Of a DNA stretch of 64,000 bases, positions 25,939-35,259 are shown piece by piece. Below the pieces are notes generated by a model that worked only from the letters and a program-made list of their open reading frames with translations, was not told where the DNA came from and did not search any database. The DNA comes from Rhizobium vallis (GTDB lineage Bacteria > Pseudomonadota > Alphaproteobacteria > Rhizobiales > Rhizobiaceae): NCBI RefSeq assembly GCF_003985155.1, contig NZ_ML133686.1, positions 466,001-530,000 on the forward strand. The letters are read 5' to 3'. Made by a program: the position numbers and the translations under genes. Position 1 is the first letter of the stretch; each line of letters starts with the position of its first letter.

Positions 25939-27474
25939 TCAACCCTCCAAAACCGGCAGAATACCATTTGAAACCGCGGCGTTCAGCGCGCCCGTCGCTA
26001 CCAGCTCGGCAGCGGCGGCGAGGTCGTTTGCCATATAGCGGTCGACATCAAGCGTCGGCACCTTGCTGCGGATCGCCGCAATCGCGCTTTCAAGCTCTGG
26101 GCTCGACGCAAGCGGCGCGCGCAGTTCGACGCCTTGAGCTGCGGTCAGCGCCTCGATGCCGATGATGGAAAAGAGGTTTTCCGTCATCTGCAGAAGACGG
26201 CGGGCGCCGTGGCAGGCCATCGAGACGTGGTCTTCCTGGTTGGCCGAGGTCGGCGTCGAGTCGACCGAGGCCGGGTGTGACATCTGCTTGTTCTCGGACA
26301 TCAGTGCCGCCGAGGTGACTTCGGCGATCATCAGGCCGGAATTCAAGCCCGGTTTCTTGGCGAGGAAGGCGGGAAGCCCGTAGGAGAGGGAAGGATCGAC
26401 CAGCAGCGCGATGCGGCGCTGCGAGATCGCGCCGATCTCGCAGACCGCGAGCGCGATCTGGTCGGCGGCGAAGGCGACGGGTTCGGCGTGGAAATTGCCG
26501 CCCGATACAACGGAATTGTCGGAGAGCACCAGCGGATTGTCGGTGACCGCATTGGCTTCGATTTCAAGCGTGCGGGCGACGGAGCGCAGCAGGTCGAGGC
26601 AGGCGCCGTCGACCTGTGGCTGGCAGCGGATGCAATAGGGATCCTGCACGCGCTCGTCGCCCTCGATATGGCTCTGGCGAATGACCGAGTTTTCGAGCAG
26701 GGCGCGAAGCGCGGCGGCCGTATCGATCTGGCCCTTATGGCCGCGCAACGTGTGAATGTCCGGATGGAAGGGCGCCGAAGAGCCCATGGCCGCATCGGTC
26801 GACATGGCGCCAGTGATCAGCGCTGCTTGTGCGGCGCGGTGGGCGCGGAAGAGGCCGGCGAGCGCCAGCGCTGTCGAGGTCTGGGTGCCGTTGATGAGCG
26901 CCAGACCCTCCTTGGCGGCGAGCACGACCGGTTTCAGTCCGACTCTCTCCAGGGCTTGCGCGCCGGAGAGGCGTTCGCCGGCGAAAAAGGCTTCGGCCTC
27001 GCCCATCATCACGGCCGCCATATGGGCGAGCGGCGCAAGATCGCCGGAGGCGCCGACAGAGCCTTTTTCCGGAATGAGCGGGATGACGCCCTTTTCCAAC
27101 ATGCCTTCGATCAGCCGCACCAGCTCCAGCCGGACGCCGGAGGCGCCGCGCCCGAGCGAGACGAGCTTCAGCGCCATGATCAGCCGCACGATATTTTCCG
27201 GCAGCGGCGCGCCGACGCCGCAGCAATGCGACAGGATGAGGTTGCGCTGCAGGGTGGCGACATCGGCGCTGTCGATCTTGATCGAGGCCAGTTTGCCGAA
27301 ACCGGTATTGATGCCGTAGACAGGCGCATTGCCGGCGGCGATCTCGGCGATGCGGGCGGCGGCCTTGGCAATGCCGGTATCGAAGGAGGGATCGAGCCTT
27401 GCCGGTTCGCCCGTCCAATAGATGGTTTCGAGGTCTCTCAGCGAGACAGAGCCCGGGTGGAGCGTGATGGTCAT
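25939..27474 (-). CDS. hutH: Histidine ammonia-lyase
   Basis: The 511-residue enzyme deaminates L-histidine to trans-urocanate. The MIO cofactor triad is present as Ala142-Ser143-Gly144 ([16 protein letters not shown]), the numbering of the Pseudomonas enzyme. Active-site residues are also in place: Tyr53 (VYGINTGFG), His83 (LSHCCGVG), Asn195 (INGTQ), Tyr280 and Arg283 ([11 protein letters not shown]) and Glu414 (ANQEDHVSM). The start is ATG 27474, overlapping the hutI stop (ATGA). It serves as a useful reference for the divergent paralogue encoded at 35256-36749. Confidence 0.97.
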   Translation of the reverse strand: MTITLHPGSVSLRDLETIYWTGEPARLDPSFDTGIAKAAARIAEIAAGNAPVYGINTGFGKLASIKIDSADVATLQRNLILSHCCGVGAPLPENIVRLIMALKLVSLGRGASGVRLELVRLIEGMLEKGVIPLIPEKGSVGASGDLAPLAHMAAVMMGEAEAFFAGERLSGAQALERVGLKPVVLAAKEGLALINGTQTSTALALAGLFRAHRAAQAALITGAMSTDAAMGSSAPFHPDIHTLRGHKGQIDTAAALRALLENSVIRQSHIEGDERVQDPYCIRCQPQVDGACLDLLRSVARTLEIEANAVTDNPLVLSDNSVVSGGNFHAEPVAFAADQIALAVCEIGAISQRRIALLVDPSLSYGLPAFLAKKPGLNSGLMIAEVTSAALMSENKQMSHPASVDSTPTSANQEDHVSMACHGARRLLQMTENLFSIIGIEALTAAQGVELRAPLASSPELESAIAAIRSKVPTLDVDRYMANDLAAAAELVATGALNAAVSNGILPVLEG

Positions 27475-28733
27475 CGGCCGTTCCTTTCGCCTTTGAAGAC
27501 GCGCGCGTGAAGCGGGTTGAAGCCGATGCGGTAGACGAGCTCGGCAAGGTTTTCGATATTCCAGACCGCGAGATCGGCGGATTTTCCGGCTTCGAGCGTT
27601 CCGGTCTCGCCGAGCAGGCCAAGCGCGCGGGCGCCTTCGCGGGTGGCGCCGGCGATGCATTCCTCGACCGTAAGACCGAAAAGCGTCGCCGACATGTTCA
27701 TGGTGAGCAGCATCGAGGTGAGCGGCGAGGTGCCGGGATTGCAATCGGTGGCAATCGCGATCGGCACGCCCGCCTGGCGCAGCGCCGCAACCGGCGGCTT
27801 CTGCTTCTCATGGATGGCGTAGAAGGCGCCGGGCAGGAGCACGGCGACGGTGCCGGCTGCGGCCATCGCGGCAATGCCATCCTCGTCGAGATATTCGAGG
27901 TGATCGGCCGAAAGCGCGCCATAGGATGCGGCGAGCTTGGCGCCGCCGAGATTGGAGAGCTGCTCGGCATGCAGCTTGACCGGCAGGCCGAGCGCCTTCG
28001 CCTTGTCAAAGACGCGGGCGATCTCGGTCGTGGAAAAGGCGATACCCTCGCAAAAGCCGTCGACGGCATCGGCAAGGCCGAGATTATGCACATCGTCAAG
28101 GCCCGGTAGGACGACGTCATCGAGATAGTCGCCGTTGCGGCCCTTGTATTCGACCGGGGTGGCATGCGCGCCGAGATAGCTGGTCGCGACGCGGATCGGT
28201 CTGATATGACCGAGCAGGCGCGCGCTCTGCAGCATCTTCATTTCACCCATCCTGCTCAGCCCGTAGCCGGATTTGATCTCGATCGTGGTCACGCCTTCGG
28301 CAAGCAAGGTGTCGAGGCGCGGCATGGCCTCTGCCACAAGCTCTTCGACCGACAGCGCATTGGTCGCTTTCACCGAGGAGACGATGCCGCCGCCGGCGCG
28401 GGCGATCTCTTCATAGGTCGCGCCTTCAAGGCGCATCTCGAATTCGCGGGCGCGATTGCCGCCATGAACGATATGGGTGTGGCAGTCGACGAGACCGGGG
28501 GTCACCCAGCGGCCTTCGAGGTCGACGATCTCGGACCGTTCGATAGCGGATGCCGGCAAGTCGCTTTCTGCGCCAGCAAAAGCGATGCGGCCGTTTTCAG
28601 TGAGCAGGGCGCCCTTTTCGACAATGCCGAGGCCCGTTTTATCAGGCGCAAGCGTCGCCAGGCGCGCATTGCGCCAAAGCACCGGCCTGACATCGGCGGA
28701 TGGGGTTTCCTCTGAAAAATTGTTCCCGGTCAT
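27471..28733 (-). CDS. hutI: Imidazolonepropionase
   Basis: The 420-residue amidohydrolase-superfamily enzyme hydrolyses 4-imidazolone-5-propionate to N-formimino-L-glutamate. Metal and substrate motifs are [19 protein letters not shown] near residue 78, [10 protein letters not shown] near residue 145, [11 protein letters not shown] near residue 245 and [10 protein letters not shown] near residue 320. The start ATG 28733 ([12 protein letters not shown]) is chosen because upstream codons cover the operator region. It is the first gene of the operon and is divergent from hutF across about 120 bases that hold a HutC-type box. Confidence 0.95.
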   Translation of the reverse strand: MTGNNFSEETPSADVRPVLWRNARLATLAPDKTGLGIVEKGALLTENGRIAFAGAESDLPASAIERSEIVDLEGRWVTPGLVDCHTHIVHGGNRAREFEMRLEGATYEEIARAGGGIVSSVKATNALSVEELVAEAMPRLDTLLAEGVTTIEIKSGYGLSRMGEMKMLQSARLLGHIRPIRVATSYLGAHATPVEYKGRNGDYLDDVVLPGLDDVHNLGLADAVDGFCEGIAFSTTEIARVFDKAKALGLPVKLHAEQLSNLGGAKLAASYGALSADHLEYLDEDGIAAMAAAGTVAVLLPGAFYAIHEKQKPPVAALRQAGVPIAIATDCNPGTSPLTSMLLTMNMSATLFGLTVEECIAGATREGARALGLLGETGTLEAGKSADLAVWNIENLAELVYRIGFNPLHARVFKGERNGR

Positions 28734-28762
28734 CAGCTTTGCGCCTTTCCTTATGCCAAAAC

Positions 28763-28774
28763 ATGTATATACAT
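28763..28774. promoter_or_regulatory. Candidate HutC operator
   Basis: ATGTATATACAT is a perfect 12-bp palindrome containing TGTATATACA, the core known for HutC in Pseudomonas and for related GntR regulators. It lies between the divergent hutI and hutF starts and so could control both. The inducer of HutC is urocanate. Confidence 0.75.
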
Positions 28775-28855
28775 AATAAGCAGGTGACAAGAGAAATTTT
28801 GCGCGCTCTTCTGGAAAAGAAAGATCGGCGGCGCGGTATGAGGAAAGGGAAGGCC

Positions 28856-30202
28856 ATGACCAGACTTCACGCAGACGCGGCGCTGACGCCGCAAGGCTGG
28901 CAGAAGGACGTGCGGCTGACGCTGGAAGCCGGGCGCATCGCCCGGATCGAGACCGGCGTTTCTCCCGAGGCTGGCGATGAGCGCCATGCTCTCCTCGTTC
29001 CCGCGATGGGAAATCTGCATAGTCATGCCTTCCAGCGGGCGATGGCCGGTCTTGCCGAAGTGCGCGGCCCCGCCAATGACAGCTTCTGGAGCTGGCGTAC
29101 TGTTATGTACAAGTTTGCCCTGGCGATGACGCCTGATCATGTCGAGGCGGTCGCCGCCAAGCTTTATGCGGAAATGCTGGAGGCGGGTTTTTCCCGCGTC
29201 GGCGAATTCCACTATCTCCATCATGACAGGGATGGCGCGCCTTACGCCAATATTGCCGAGCTTGCAGAACGCATCGGCGCGGCGAGCGAAGAGACCGGCA
29301 TCGGCCTGACACTGCTGCCGGTGTTCTATGCCCATTCGGGCTTTGGGGGTGCTGCTCCGATCGACGGCCAGCGGCGTTTCATCAATTCGCTCGAAAGCTT
29401 CGAAAGATTGATGGACGGCTGCCGGGTGGTGACCAATCGGCTCGACGGCGCCGAACTCGGGCTGGCGCCGCACAGCCTGCGTGCCGCCACTCCCGAGGAA
29501 CTGGCCAAGCTCGTGCCGCTGGCGGGCGACGGCCCCATCCATATCCATATCGCCGAGCAGATGAAGGAGGTCGAGGACTGCGTCGCCTGGTCCGGCGCGC
29601 GTCCAGTCGAATGGCTGCTCGATCACGCCCCGGTCGATGAGCGCTGGTGCCTGATTCATGCAACGCACATAACCGAGGACGAGACACGGCGCATGGCAAA
29701 GAGCGGCGCAATCGCCGGCCTTTGCCCGATCACCGAAGCCAACCTCGGCGACGGCGCCTTTGCCGCGCCGCTCTTCCTGGAAGAGGGCGGGCGTTACGGG
29801 ATCGGCTCGGATTCCAACGTGCTGATCTCCGTGTCCGAAGAGCTGCGCCAGCTCGAATATTCGCAGCGCCTGGCGCTTCGCGCTCGCAATGTCGTCGCCG
29901 TGCCCGGCGGTTCGACGGCGCTGTCGCTGTTCACGCATGCGCTTGCCGGCGGCGCTGCCTCGCTGAAGGCCCCGGTGGGTCTCACTGAGGGCCATCACGC
30001 CGATCTCGTTTCGCTCGATGCTGCGGCGGTTCCCTATCTCGCAGGCGACCAGATCCTCGATCACTGGCTGTTTGCCGGCGGCGTTTCCGTCGATTGCGTC
30101 TGGGCGCGTGGCCGCAAGCAGGTGGAGGGCGGACGCCATCTCAAGCGTGACGCGATCGACCGGCGGTTCCTCGCCGCCATGGGTGAATTGCTCGCCGGCT
30201 GA
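28856..30202 (+). CDS. hutF: Formimidoylglutamate deiminase
   Basis: The 448-residue amidohydrolase converts N-formimino-L-glutamate to N-formyl-L-glutamate and ammonia. Metal motifs are [12 protein letters not shown] near residue 50, the substrate loop FHYLHH near residue 120, IHIHIAEQ near residue 228 and SDSNVLIS near residue 318. ATG 28856 is preferred, with GGGAAGG just upstream. It is the divergent partner of hutI and completes the pathway with HutG. The next plus-strand gene, a GntR regulator, follows after 155 bases holding a repeat. Confidence 0.94.
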   Translation: MTRLHADAALTPQGWQKDVRLTLEAGRIARIETGVSPEAGDERHALLVPAMGNLHSHAFQRAMAGLAEVRGPANDSFWSWRTVMYKFALAMTPDHVEAVAAKLYAEMLEAGFSRVGEFHYLHHDRDGAPYANIAELAERIGAASEETGIGLTLLPVFYAHSGFGGAAPIDGQRRFINSLESFERLMDGCRVVTNRLDGAELGLAPHSLRAATPEELAKLVPLAGDGPIHIHIAEQMKEVEDCVAWSGARPVEWLLDHAPVDERWCLIHATHITEDETRRMAKSGAIAGLCPITEANLGDGAFAAPLFLEEGGRYGIGSDSNVLISVSEELRQLEYSQRLALRARNVVAVPGGSTALSLFTHALAGGAASLKAPVGLTEGHHADLVSLDAAAVPYLAGDQILDHWLFAGGVSVDCVWARGRKQVEGGRHLKRDAIDRRFLAAMGELLAG

Positions 30203-30234
30203 AAAAGAGCTTTTCCTGTCCGGATATTCGAACT

Positions 30235-30330
30235 AGAGCAATTCCAGCAAACAGTGTGTCGCGGTTTGTGTCCGGAGTTGCATAAAAACAAAGAGATAGG
30301 GCATTCTGAAGAGAATGCGGAAATGCCCTA
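30235..30330. repeat. Rhizobium-type intergenic repeats between hutF and the GntR gene
   Basis: A segment reading AGAGCAATTCCAGCAAACAG, then GTTTGTGTCCGGAGTTGC, then AAAACAAAGAGATAG is a recurrent Rhizobium intergenic element. Directly after it, TAGGGCATT (30297-30305) and AATGCCCTA (30322-30330) form a 9-bp inverted repeat, 28 bases before the regulator's start and possibly its operator. Confidence 0.6.
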
Positions 30331-30357
30331 TAGCGGAAGACCAATCGGAACGTGGCG

Positions 30358-31080
30358 ATGAATCAAAGCAGGGACCTCACCTTGCATCAGCGCATCCTGA
30401 GCGAGATCGAGGGCCGTATCGTCTCGGGCGAATGGCCGCCGGGGCACCGCATTCCCTTCGAGGTCGATCTCGCCACGCAATATGACTGCTCGCGCATGAC
30501 CGTTAACAAGGTGCTGACACAGCTCGCCAAGGCCGGCCTCATCGAGCGGCGCAAAAAATCCGGCAGCTTCGTCACTCAGCCGCAGGCCCAATCAGCCATC
30601 CTCGAGATCCACGACATCAAGGCCGAGGTGCAGTCGCTGAATTTGCCTTATTCCTACGCGGTTTCGAAAAAGGCGAGCCGCAAGGCCAAGGCGGAAGACA
30701 GCCGCCGGCTGGAACTCCCCGTCGCTTCCTCGGTCGTCGAGGTCGTCTGCATCCACAATGCCGGCATGCGGCCATTCTGTCTGGAAGAGCGGCTGATCAG
30801 CCTCGAGACCGTACCGGAAGCCGCCCATGCCGATTTTCTGACGGTGGCGCCGGGGCCGTGGCTGCTCAACCAGGTGCCATGGAGCACGGCCGAACACCGG
30901 ATCCATGCCATTTCCGCGAGCGCGGAGGTCGCGGCGGCTCTCGATATAGCGCGCAACACCGCCTGCCTTGTCGTCGAACGCCGTACCTGGAGCGGCGCCG
31001 GCCCGGTGACCCATGTGCGCTTCACCTATCCGGGAGATCGTCACGCGCTCGTGGCGCGTTTCACGCCGGCGTCACAATAG
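30358..31080 (+). CDS. GntR-family (HutC subfamily) transcriptional regulator
   Basis: About 240 residues: an N-terminal winged helix (LHQRILSEIEGRIVSGEWPPGHRIPFEVDLA, CSRMTVNKVLTQLAKAGL; residues 8-70) and a C-terminal UTRA ligand domain (residues 90-238, ending HVRFTYPGDRH). The subfamily binds TGTATATACA-like boxes and is released by a hut metabolite. A second HutC-type gene lies convergent at 31115-31870, and I cannot tell which one is the main hut repressor. ATG 30358 is used; GTG 30352 is possible. Confidence 0.88.
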   Translation: MNQSRDLTLHQRILSEIEGRIVSGEWPPGHRIPFEVDLATQYDCSRMTVNKVLTQLAKAGLIERRKKSGSFVTQPQAQSAILEIHDIKAEVQSLNLPYSYAVSKKASRKAKAEDSRRLELPVASSVVEVVCIHNAGMRPFCLEERLISLETVPEAAHADFLTVAPGPWLLNQVPWSTAEHRIHAISASAEVAAALDIARNTACLVVERRTWSGAGPVTHVRFTYPGDRHALVARFTPASQ

Positions 31081-31114
31081 CCGTCAGGTTCCATATACAA
31101 GATGGCCGGTGTTT

Positions 31115-31870
31115 TCACTCCTCGAACATCTTGCCGCTGCGCGCCTCCAGCCGGTAACGGTAGCCGGGATAGACGAGGCGGGCGGTCGAAACGACCTGCT
31201 TCGCCGACCACGTGCGCCGGCGAATGGTCAGGCACGGTTCGGTTTTCAGGATGGTGAGCAGCTTGCATTCCCAGGCCTGCGGCATCGCTGCCTCGACGAC
31301 GTGCTCGGAGCCGCTGAGCGGGGCCGCGGCCGTCAGATAGGCGTTCGGCGTCAGTGTCGCAAAATCCTGATCGAGATATTCGGGAGCGGCCTCCGGATGG
31401 ACGAAACGGTCTTCGATCTGCACCGGAACCCCGTTTTCGCTGTGCACGATCAGCGAGTGGAACACCGCCGCGCCGATCGGGAGTTCCAGCGCATCGGCGA
31501 TCTCGGGAGAAGCCGTCTCCTGCGCCAGAACGATGACGGACGCCTCGTGCGCATGGCCGCGCTCGGCGATCTCTTCGGCGATGTTGCGCACCTCGAAGAG
31601 CGCCGAATAGCCCTTGCGCTCGGCGACGAATGAGCCGACGCCCTGGATGCGGACGAGTTCGCCCTCGTTGGCGAGTTCGCGCAGTGCTCGGTTGGCGGTC
31701 ATCTTGCTGACGCCGAGCTCGACCACCAACTCGTTTTCCGACGGTACGCGGTATTTCGGCGGCCATTCGCCGCTGTGGATGCGGTCGAGGATCACCTGCT
31801 TGACGCCGGCGTAGAGCGGCGTGCTGTCATTTCCCGCCAGTTCGCGCTTCATCTCGCCGGAACGCTTCAT
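31115..31870 (-). CDS. hutC: Histidine utilisation repressor
   Basis: The 251-residue GntR protein closely matches HutC: PLYAGVKQVILDRIHSGEWPPKYRVPSENEL, SKMTANRALRELANEGELVRIQGVGSFVAE (residues 18-80), then the UTRA domain starting ALFEVRNIAEEIAERGH. HutC blocks hut operons until urocanate binds. The gene is transcribed divergently from the ABC transporter/lyase operon and convergent with the other GntR gene (34 bases between stops). ATG 31870 or the in-frame ATG at residue 7 (MKRELAGND) may be the start. Confidence 0.88.
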   Translation of the reverse strand: MKRSGEMKRELAGNDSTPLYAGVKQVILDRIHSGEWPPKYRVPSENELVVELGVSKMTANRALRELANEGELVRIQGVGSFVAERKGYSALFEVRNIAEEIAERGHAHEASVIVLAQETASPEIADALELPIGAAVFHSLIVHSENGVPVQIEDRFVHPEAAPEYLDQDFATLTPNAYLTAAAPLSGSEHVVEAAMPQAWECKLLTILKTEPCLTIRRRTWSAKQVVSTARLVYPGYRYRLEARSGKMFEE

Positions 31871-31943
31871 TGCCTATTCCTTTTGCACGAATGGAATTCG
31901 CCATTTAAAGCGACTTTCCTCTTGCATATCACAAAATATCTCA

Positions 31944-31957
31944 TATGGTACCCTATA
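31944..31957. promoter_or_regulatory. Possible HutC/GntR site upstream of the transporter operon
   Basis: TATGGTACCCTATA sits in the hutC-transporter intergenic region. It is an imperfect palindrome around GGTACC that resembles a degenerate GntR box (outer TAT/ATA, GT-N-AC core). Together with the nearby TTGCATAT stretch it may be the control site for both directions. Confidence 0.35.
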
Positions 31958-32065
31958 CAACCTCCTGATCCATCCTTGAGACAAAAATAGGGTGGAAAGG
32001 GCAAGCCGGCGAAGATCGGCCCCGGTGCCGCAAGGTCAGTTTCAATCTCAGAGGAGAATTCATCT

Positions 32066-32908
32066 ATGAAATTCAGCGCCATTCTGTTTTGCGGCGTCGC
32101 CGCCTTTTCTGCTTTCGCCGCACCCGCCTTCGCCAAGGACTGGACCAAGGCGACGATCACGCTCGAAGGCGCCTATGCGCCCTGGAATCTCACCAATGCC
32201 GACGGCACGCTCGGCGGCTTTGAGCCGGAGCTTGCCAAAGTGCTCTGCGAACGCGCCAAGATCGAATGCACGCTCGTCGCTTCCGACTGGGATGGCATGA
32301 TCCCGGCGCTCAACGCCGGCAAGTTCGACGTCATCATGGATGCGCTGTCGATCACCGATGAGCGCAAGCAGGTCATCGGCTTCACCATTCCCTATGCTGC
32401 GACACCTGCCGCTTTCGCCACGGCCAAGGACAGCCCGCTGGCGAAAGCCGCCGGCACCGGCGCAACGATCAAGATGACGCCCGGCCAGACCGGCGTGAAG
32501 GAGATCGATGCGCTGAAGACCCTCTTCAAGGGCAAGACCATCGGCATCCAGGCGGCAACCGTCTATGCCAAGTTCGTCTATGACAATTTCGGCGACATTG
32601 CCGAGATCCGCGAATACAAGACCGGCGCCGATCGCGACCTCGATCTGCAGAACGGCCGCATCGACCTCGGCTTCGACGACGCCGTCTATTTCGCCAATGC
32701 CTTCCAGAGCGCCAATGGCGCGCTCGACTTCACCGGTCCTGAGATCGTCGGCCCGATCTGGGGCGAGGGCGAAGGCCTCGGTATCCGCAAGGCCGATACG
32801 GACCTGCGCGACAAGTTCAACGAGGCGATCAAGTCCGCGCTTGCCGACGGCACCGTCAAGACCCTTTCGATGAAGTGGTTCAAGGTCGACGTCAGCCCTC
32901 AGCAGTAA
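32066..32908 (+). CDS. Amino-acid ABC transporter, periplasmic binding protein
   Basis: The 280-residue protein has a signal peptide of about 23 residues (cleavage after PAFA). The mature part is a polar amino-acid binding protein of the HisJ/OccT family: EGAYAPWNLTNADGTLGGFE, SDWDGMIPALNAGKFDVIMDALSITDERK, IGIQAATVY and GPIWGEGEGLGIRK. The family binds basic amino acids, opines or histidine. GGAG lies ten bases before the ATG. It is the first gene of an operon with two permeases, an ATPase and a HutH-like lyase, and is divergent from hutC, so a histidine-related substrate is inferred. Confidence 0.9.
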   Translation: MKFSAILFCGVAAFSAFAAPAFAKDWTKATITLEGAYAPWNLTNADGTLGGFEPELAKVLCERAKIECTLVASDWDGMIPALNAGKFDVIMDALSITDERKQVIGFTIPYAATPAAFATAKDSPLAKAAGTGATIKMTPGQTGVKEIDALKTLFKGKTIGIQAATVYAKFVYDNFGDIAEIREYKTGADRDLDLQNGRIDLGFDDAVYFANAFQSANGALDFTGPEIVGPIWGEGEGLGIRKADTDLRDKFNEAIKSALADGTVKTLSMKWFKVDVSPQQ

Positions 32909-32911
32909 GCG

Positions 32912-32963
32912 TTGCGGCCTTTTGGCCGCAAGCGCCGGTCTCCGGCTTTGATGCCGGGGACCG
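32912..32963 (+). promoter_or_regulatory. Two intercistronic stem-loops after the binding-protein gene
   Basis: TTGCGGCC (32912-32919) pairs with GGCCGCAA (32924-32931) around TTTT, directly followed by a second hairpin with arms CGGTCTCCGGC (32936-32946) and GCCGGGGACCG (32953-32963). Such structures after binding-protein genes protect the upstream message and lower permease expression. There is no T-run for full termination. Confidence 0.6.
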
Positions 32964-33014
32964 CGTGTTATTGTTAAATCCACAAAACACTGCCGCGGAC
33001 GGGGAACGGACGAT

Positions 33015-33740
33015 ATGGCAAGCTTGGAACTGCTTGGCTTCGGCTCGACGGGATGGGGCGCGCTGCTTCTTCTCGCTGCCTTGATGACGCTCGCCGTCAC
33101 CGCGACGGCGCTTGCGATTGGTGCTGTCCTCGGCGCGCTCGTCGCGTTCGCGAAACTCTCCGGCAATGCTCTCCTCGTCACGCTCGGCAATGTCTACACG
33201 ACCGTGTTTCGCGGTGTGCCGGAACTGCTGATCATCTATCTGATCTATTTCGGCGGCTCCTCGGCCGTCACATCGATCGGCACGGCGATGGGTTACGAAG
33301 GCTTCCTCGGCCTGCCCTCCTTTGCCGCCGGCGCGCTTGCCGTCGGCATCATCTCCGGTGCCTACCAGGCGGAAGTGTTCCGCGGCGCTTTCCTTGCCAT
33401 CTCCAAGGGCGAGCTCGAGGCGGCGTCCGCAATCGGCATGCATCGCGGCTTGCGCTTCCGGCGCATCATCATGCCGCAGGTGCTTCGTTACGCCATTCCG
33501 GGCCTCGGCAATGTCTGGCAGCTCAGCCTCAAGGATTCGGCGCTGATCTCCGTTACCGGCCTTGCCGAGCTGATGCGCACCAGCCAGGTGGCGGCAGGCT
33601 CAACGCGGCAATATTTCCTGTTCTTCATCGCCGGCGGCTGCCTCTATCTGATCCTGACCAGCCTTTCGGATCGCATTTTCAACGGCGCCGAGCGGCGCGC
33701 CAACCGCAGCATGCCGGCATCGGCCATGGGCCAGGCGTAG
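33015..33740 (+). CDS. Amino-acid ABC transporter permease (HisQ-like)
   Basis: The 241-residue integral membrane protein has five hydrophobic helices and the cytoplasmic EAA loop (ELEAASAIGMHRGLRFRRII) that contacts the ATPase. VFRGVPELLIIYLIYFGG near residue 65 is typical of the polar amino-acid permease family. It is one of two paired permeases in the operon, lying 106 bases after the binding-protein gene with two hairpins between them, and 10 bases before the next permease gene. Confidence 0.93.
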   Translation: MASLELLGFGSTGWGALLLLAALMTLAVTATALAIGAVLGALVAFAKLSGNALLVTLGNVYTTVFRGVPELLIIYLIYFGGSSAVTSIGTAMGYEGFLGLPSFAAGALAVGIISGAYQAEVFRGAFLAISKGELEAASAIGMHRGLRFRRIIMPQVLRYAIPGLGNVWQLSLKDSALISVTGLAELMRTSQVAAGSTRQYFLFFIAGGCLYLILTSLSDRIFNGAERRANRSMPASAMGQA

Positions 33741-33750
33741 GGAGACGACG

Positions 33751-34455
33751 ATGGATTTCACCTTCCTCGCTTCAACGATGGTAACCTTGCTCAAGGCCGT
33801 GCCGACGACGCTGATCCTGTTTTCACTATCGATCTTCTTCGGCGGCCTGTTGGCGCTCGTCATCGTCTGGATGCGGGTCAGCGGCAATCCGGTGCTTTCG
33901 CGCTTCGCCAAGGGCTACATTTTCGTCTTCCGCGGCTCACCGCTCTTGATCCAGATGTTCCTGGTCTTCTACGGGCTCGGCCAGTTCGGCTTCATTCGCT
34001 ACTCCTTCCTCTGGCCGTTCCTGCGCGAGCCGATGGTCTGCGCCATCCTGTCGCTGGCGCTCTGCACGGCAGGTTATACCGCGGAAATCTTCCGCGGCGG
34101 CATCCGCGCCGTGTCCCCGAAGGAGATCGAGGCGGCGCGCTCGATCGGCATGTCCGGCTCCCTGCTGGTGCGCCGCATCCTGGCGCCGATCGCCTTCCGC
34201 CACGCGCTGCCGGCCTATTCCACCGAGATCGTGCTGATGATGAAGTCGACGGCGCTCGCAAGCCTCGTCACCGTCTGGGAGGTCACTGGCGTGGCCCAGC
34301 GGCTGATCTCGCAGACCTACCGCACGATGGAAGTCTTCCTCTGCGCGGCGATCATCTACCTCGTCCTGAATTTCATCATCCTGCAGGGCATGGCCTTGCT
34401 CGAATATTCGCTTTCCCGACACCGCCGCGCGATTCCGCAGGCGCTGAAGGCATAA
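33751..34455 (+). CDS. Amino-acid ABC transporter permease (HisM-like)
   Basis: The 234-residue membrane protein has five helices, VFRGSPLLIQMFLVFYGLGQF near residue 55, and the EAA loop EIEAARSIGMSGSLLVRRI near residue 127. It pairs with the preceding permease to form the transmembrane channel of the importer. A GGGAGACG ribosome site precedes the ATG. The ATPase gene follows after 27 bases. Confidence 0.93.
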   Translation: MDFTFLASTMVTLLKAVPTTLILFSLSIFFGGLLALVIVWMRVSGNPVLSRFAKGYIFVFRGSPLLIQMFLVFYGLGQFGFIRYSFLWPFLREPMVCAILSLALCTAGYTAEIFRGGIRAVSPKEIEAARSIGMSGSLLVRRILAPIAFRHALPAYSTEIVLMMKSTALASLVTVWEVTGVAQRLISQTYRTMEVFLCAAIIYLVLNFIILQGMALLEYSLSRHRRAIPQALKA

Positions 34456-34482
34456 GCGGCTTTTGACCCGATTGGAGCACTC

Positions 34483-35259
34483 ATGCCAGGCGTAACCCGA
34501 CTATCGGTCCGCAATATCCGCAAGAGCTTCGGTACGCACGAAGTGCTGCGCGGCATTTCCCTCGATGCACAGGACGGCGACGTGATTTCGCTGCTCGGCG
34601 CCTCCGGCTCCGGCAAATCGACCTTTCTGCGCTGCATCAACATGCTCGAAACCGCCAGCGACGGCGAGATCTGGGTCGACGGCGAGCATATTGAAATGGT
34701 TCACAAGAACGGCAAGACAAAGCCGGCCAGCCAGAAGCAGGTGGACCATATCCGCTCCGAACTCGGCATGGTGTTCCAGTCCTTCAATCTCTGGTCCCAC
34801 ATGACGATCCTGCAGAACATCATCGAAGGGCCGGTCCATGTATTGAAGCGGCCGCGCGCAGACTGCATCGCTGAGGCCGAAGCGCTGCTCGAAAAGGTCG
34901 GCATCGCTGACAAGCGCCACGCCTATCCGGCCCATCTCTCCGGCGGCCAGCAGCAGCGCGCCGCGATTGCCCGGGCGCTCGCGATGAAGCCGAAGGTCAT
35001 GCTTTTCGACGAGCCGACCTCGGCGCTTGATCCGGAGCTTGTCGGCGAAGTGCTGCGCGTCATGCGCGCGCTTGCCGAGGAGGGCATGACCATGCTCGTC
35101 GTCACCCATGAAATGAGCTTTGCCCGCAACGTCTCCAACCGCGTCGTTTTCATGCGCGAAGGGTTGATCGAAAGCAGCGGCAAGCCGGACGAGATGTTTA
35201 CCGGCGGCGCGACGCCCGCTTTCCGTCAGTTCATCGGCCATTTCGGAACAGGTCAATGA
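34483..35259 (+). CDS. Amino-acid ABC transporter ATP-binding protein
   Basis: The 258-residue ATPase energises the importer. Walker A is GASGSGKST near residue 41, the signature [16 protein letters not shown] near residue 155, Walker [15 protein letters not shown] near residue 175 and the switch His in VVTHEM near residue 207. It belongs to the HisP/GlnQ group. Its stop overlaps the ATG of the HutH-like gene (ATGA), which ties that enzyme to the transport function. Confidence 0.95.
   Translation: MPGVTRLSVRNIRKSFGTHEVLRGISLDAQDGDVISLLGASGSGKSTFLRCINMLETASDGEIWVDGEHIEMVHKNGKTKPASQKQVDHIRSELGMVFQSFNLWSHMTILQNIIEGPVHVLKRPRADCIAEAEALLEKVGIADKRHAYPAHLSGGQQQRAAIARALAMKPKVMLFDEPTSALDPELVGEVLRVMRALAEEGMTMLVVTHEMSFARNVSNRVVFMREGLIESSGKPDEMFTGGATPAFRQFIGHFGTGQ

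Noticed and set aside
24189..26165. Long open frame (658 codons) on the plus strand
   Set aside because: It lies antisense to hutU and hutG, has the low-complexity composition of an antisense frame in GC-rich coding DNA, and shows no domain.
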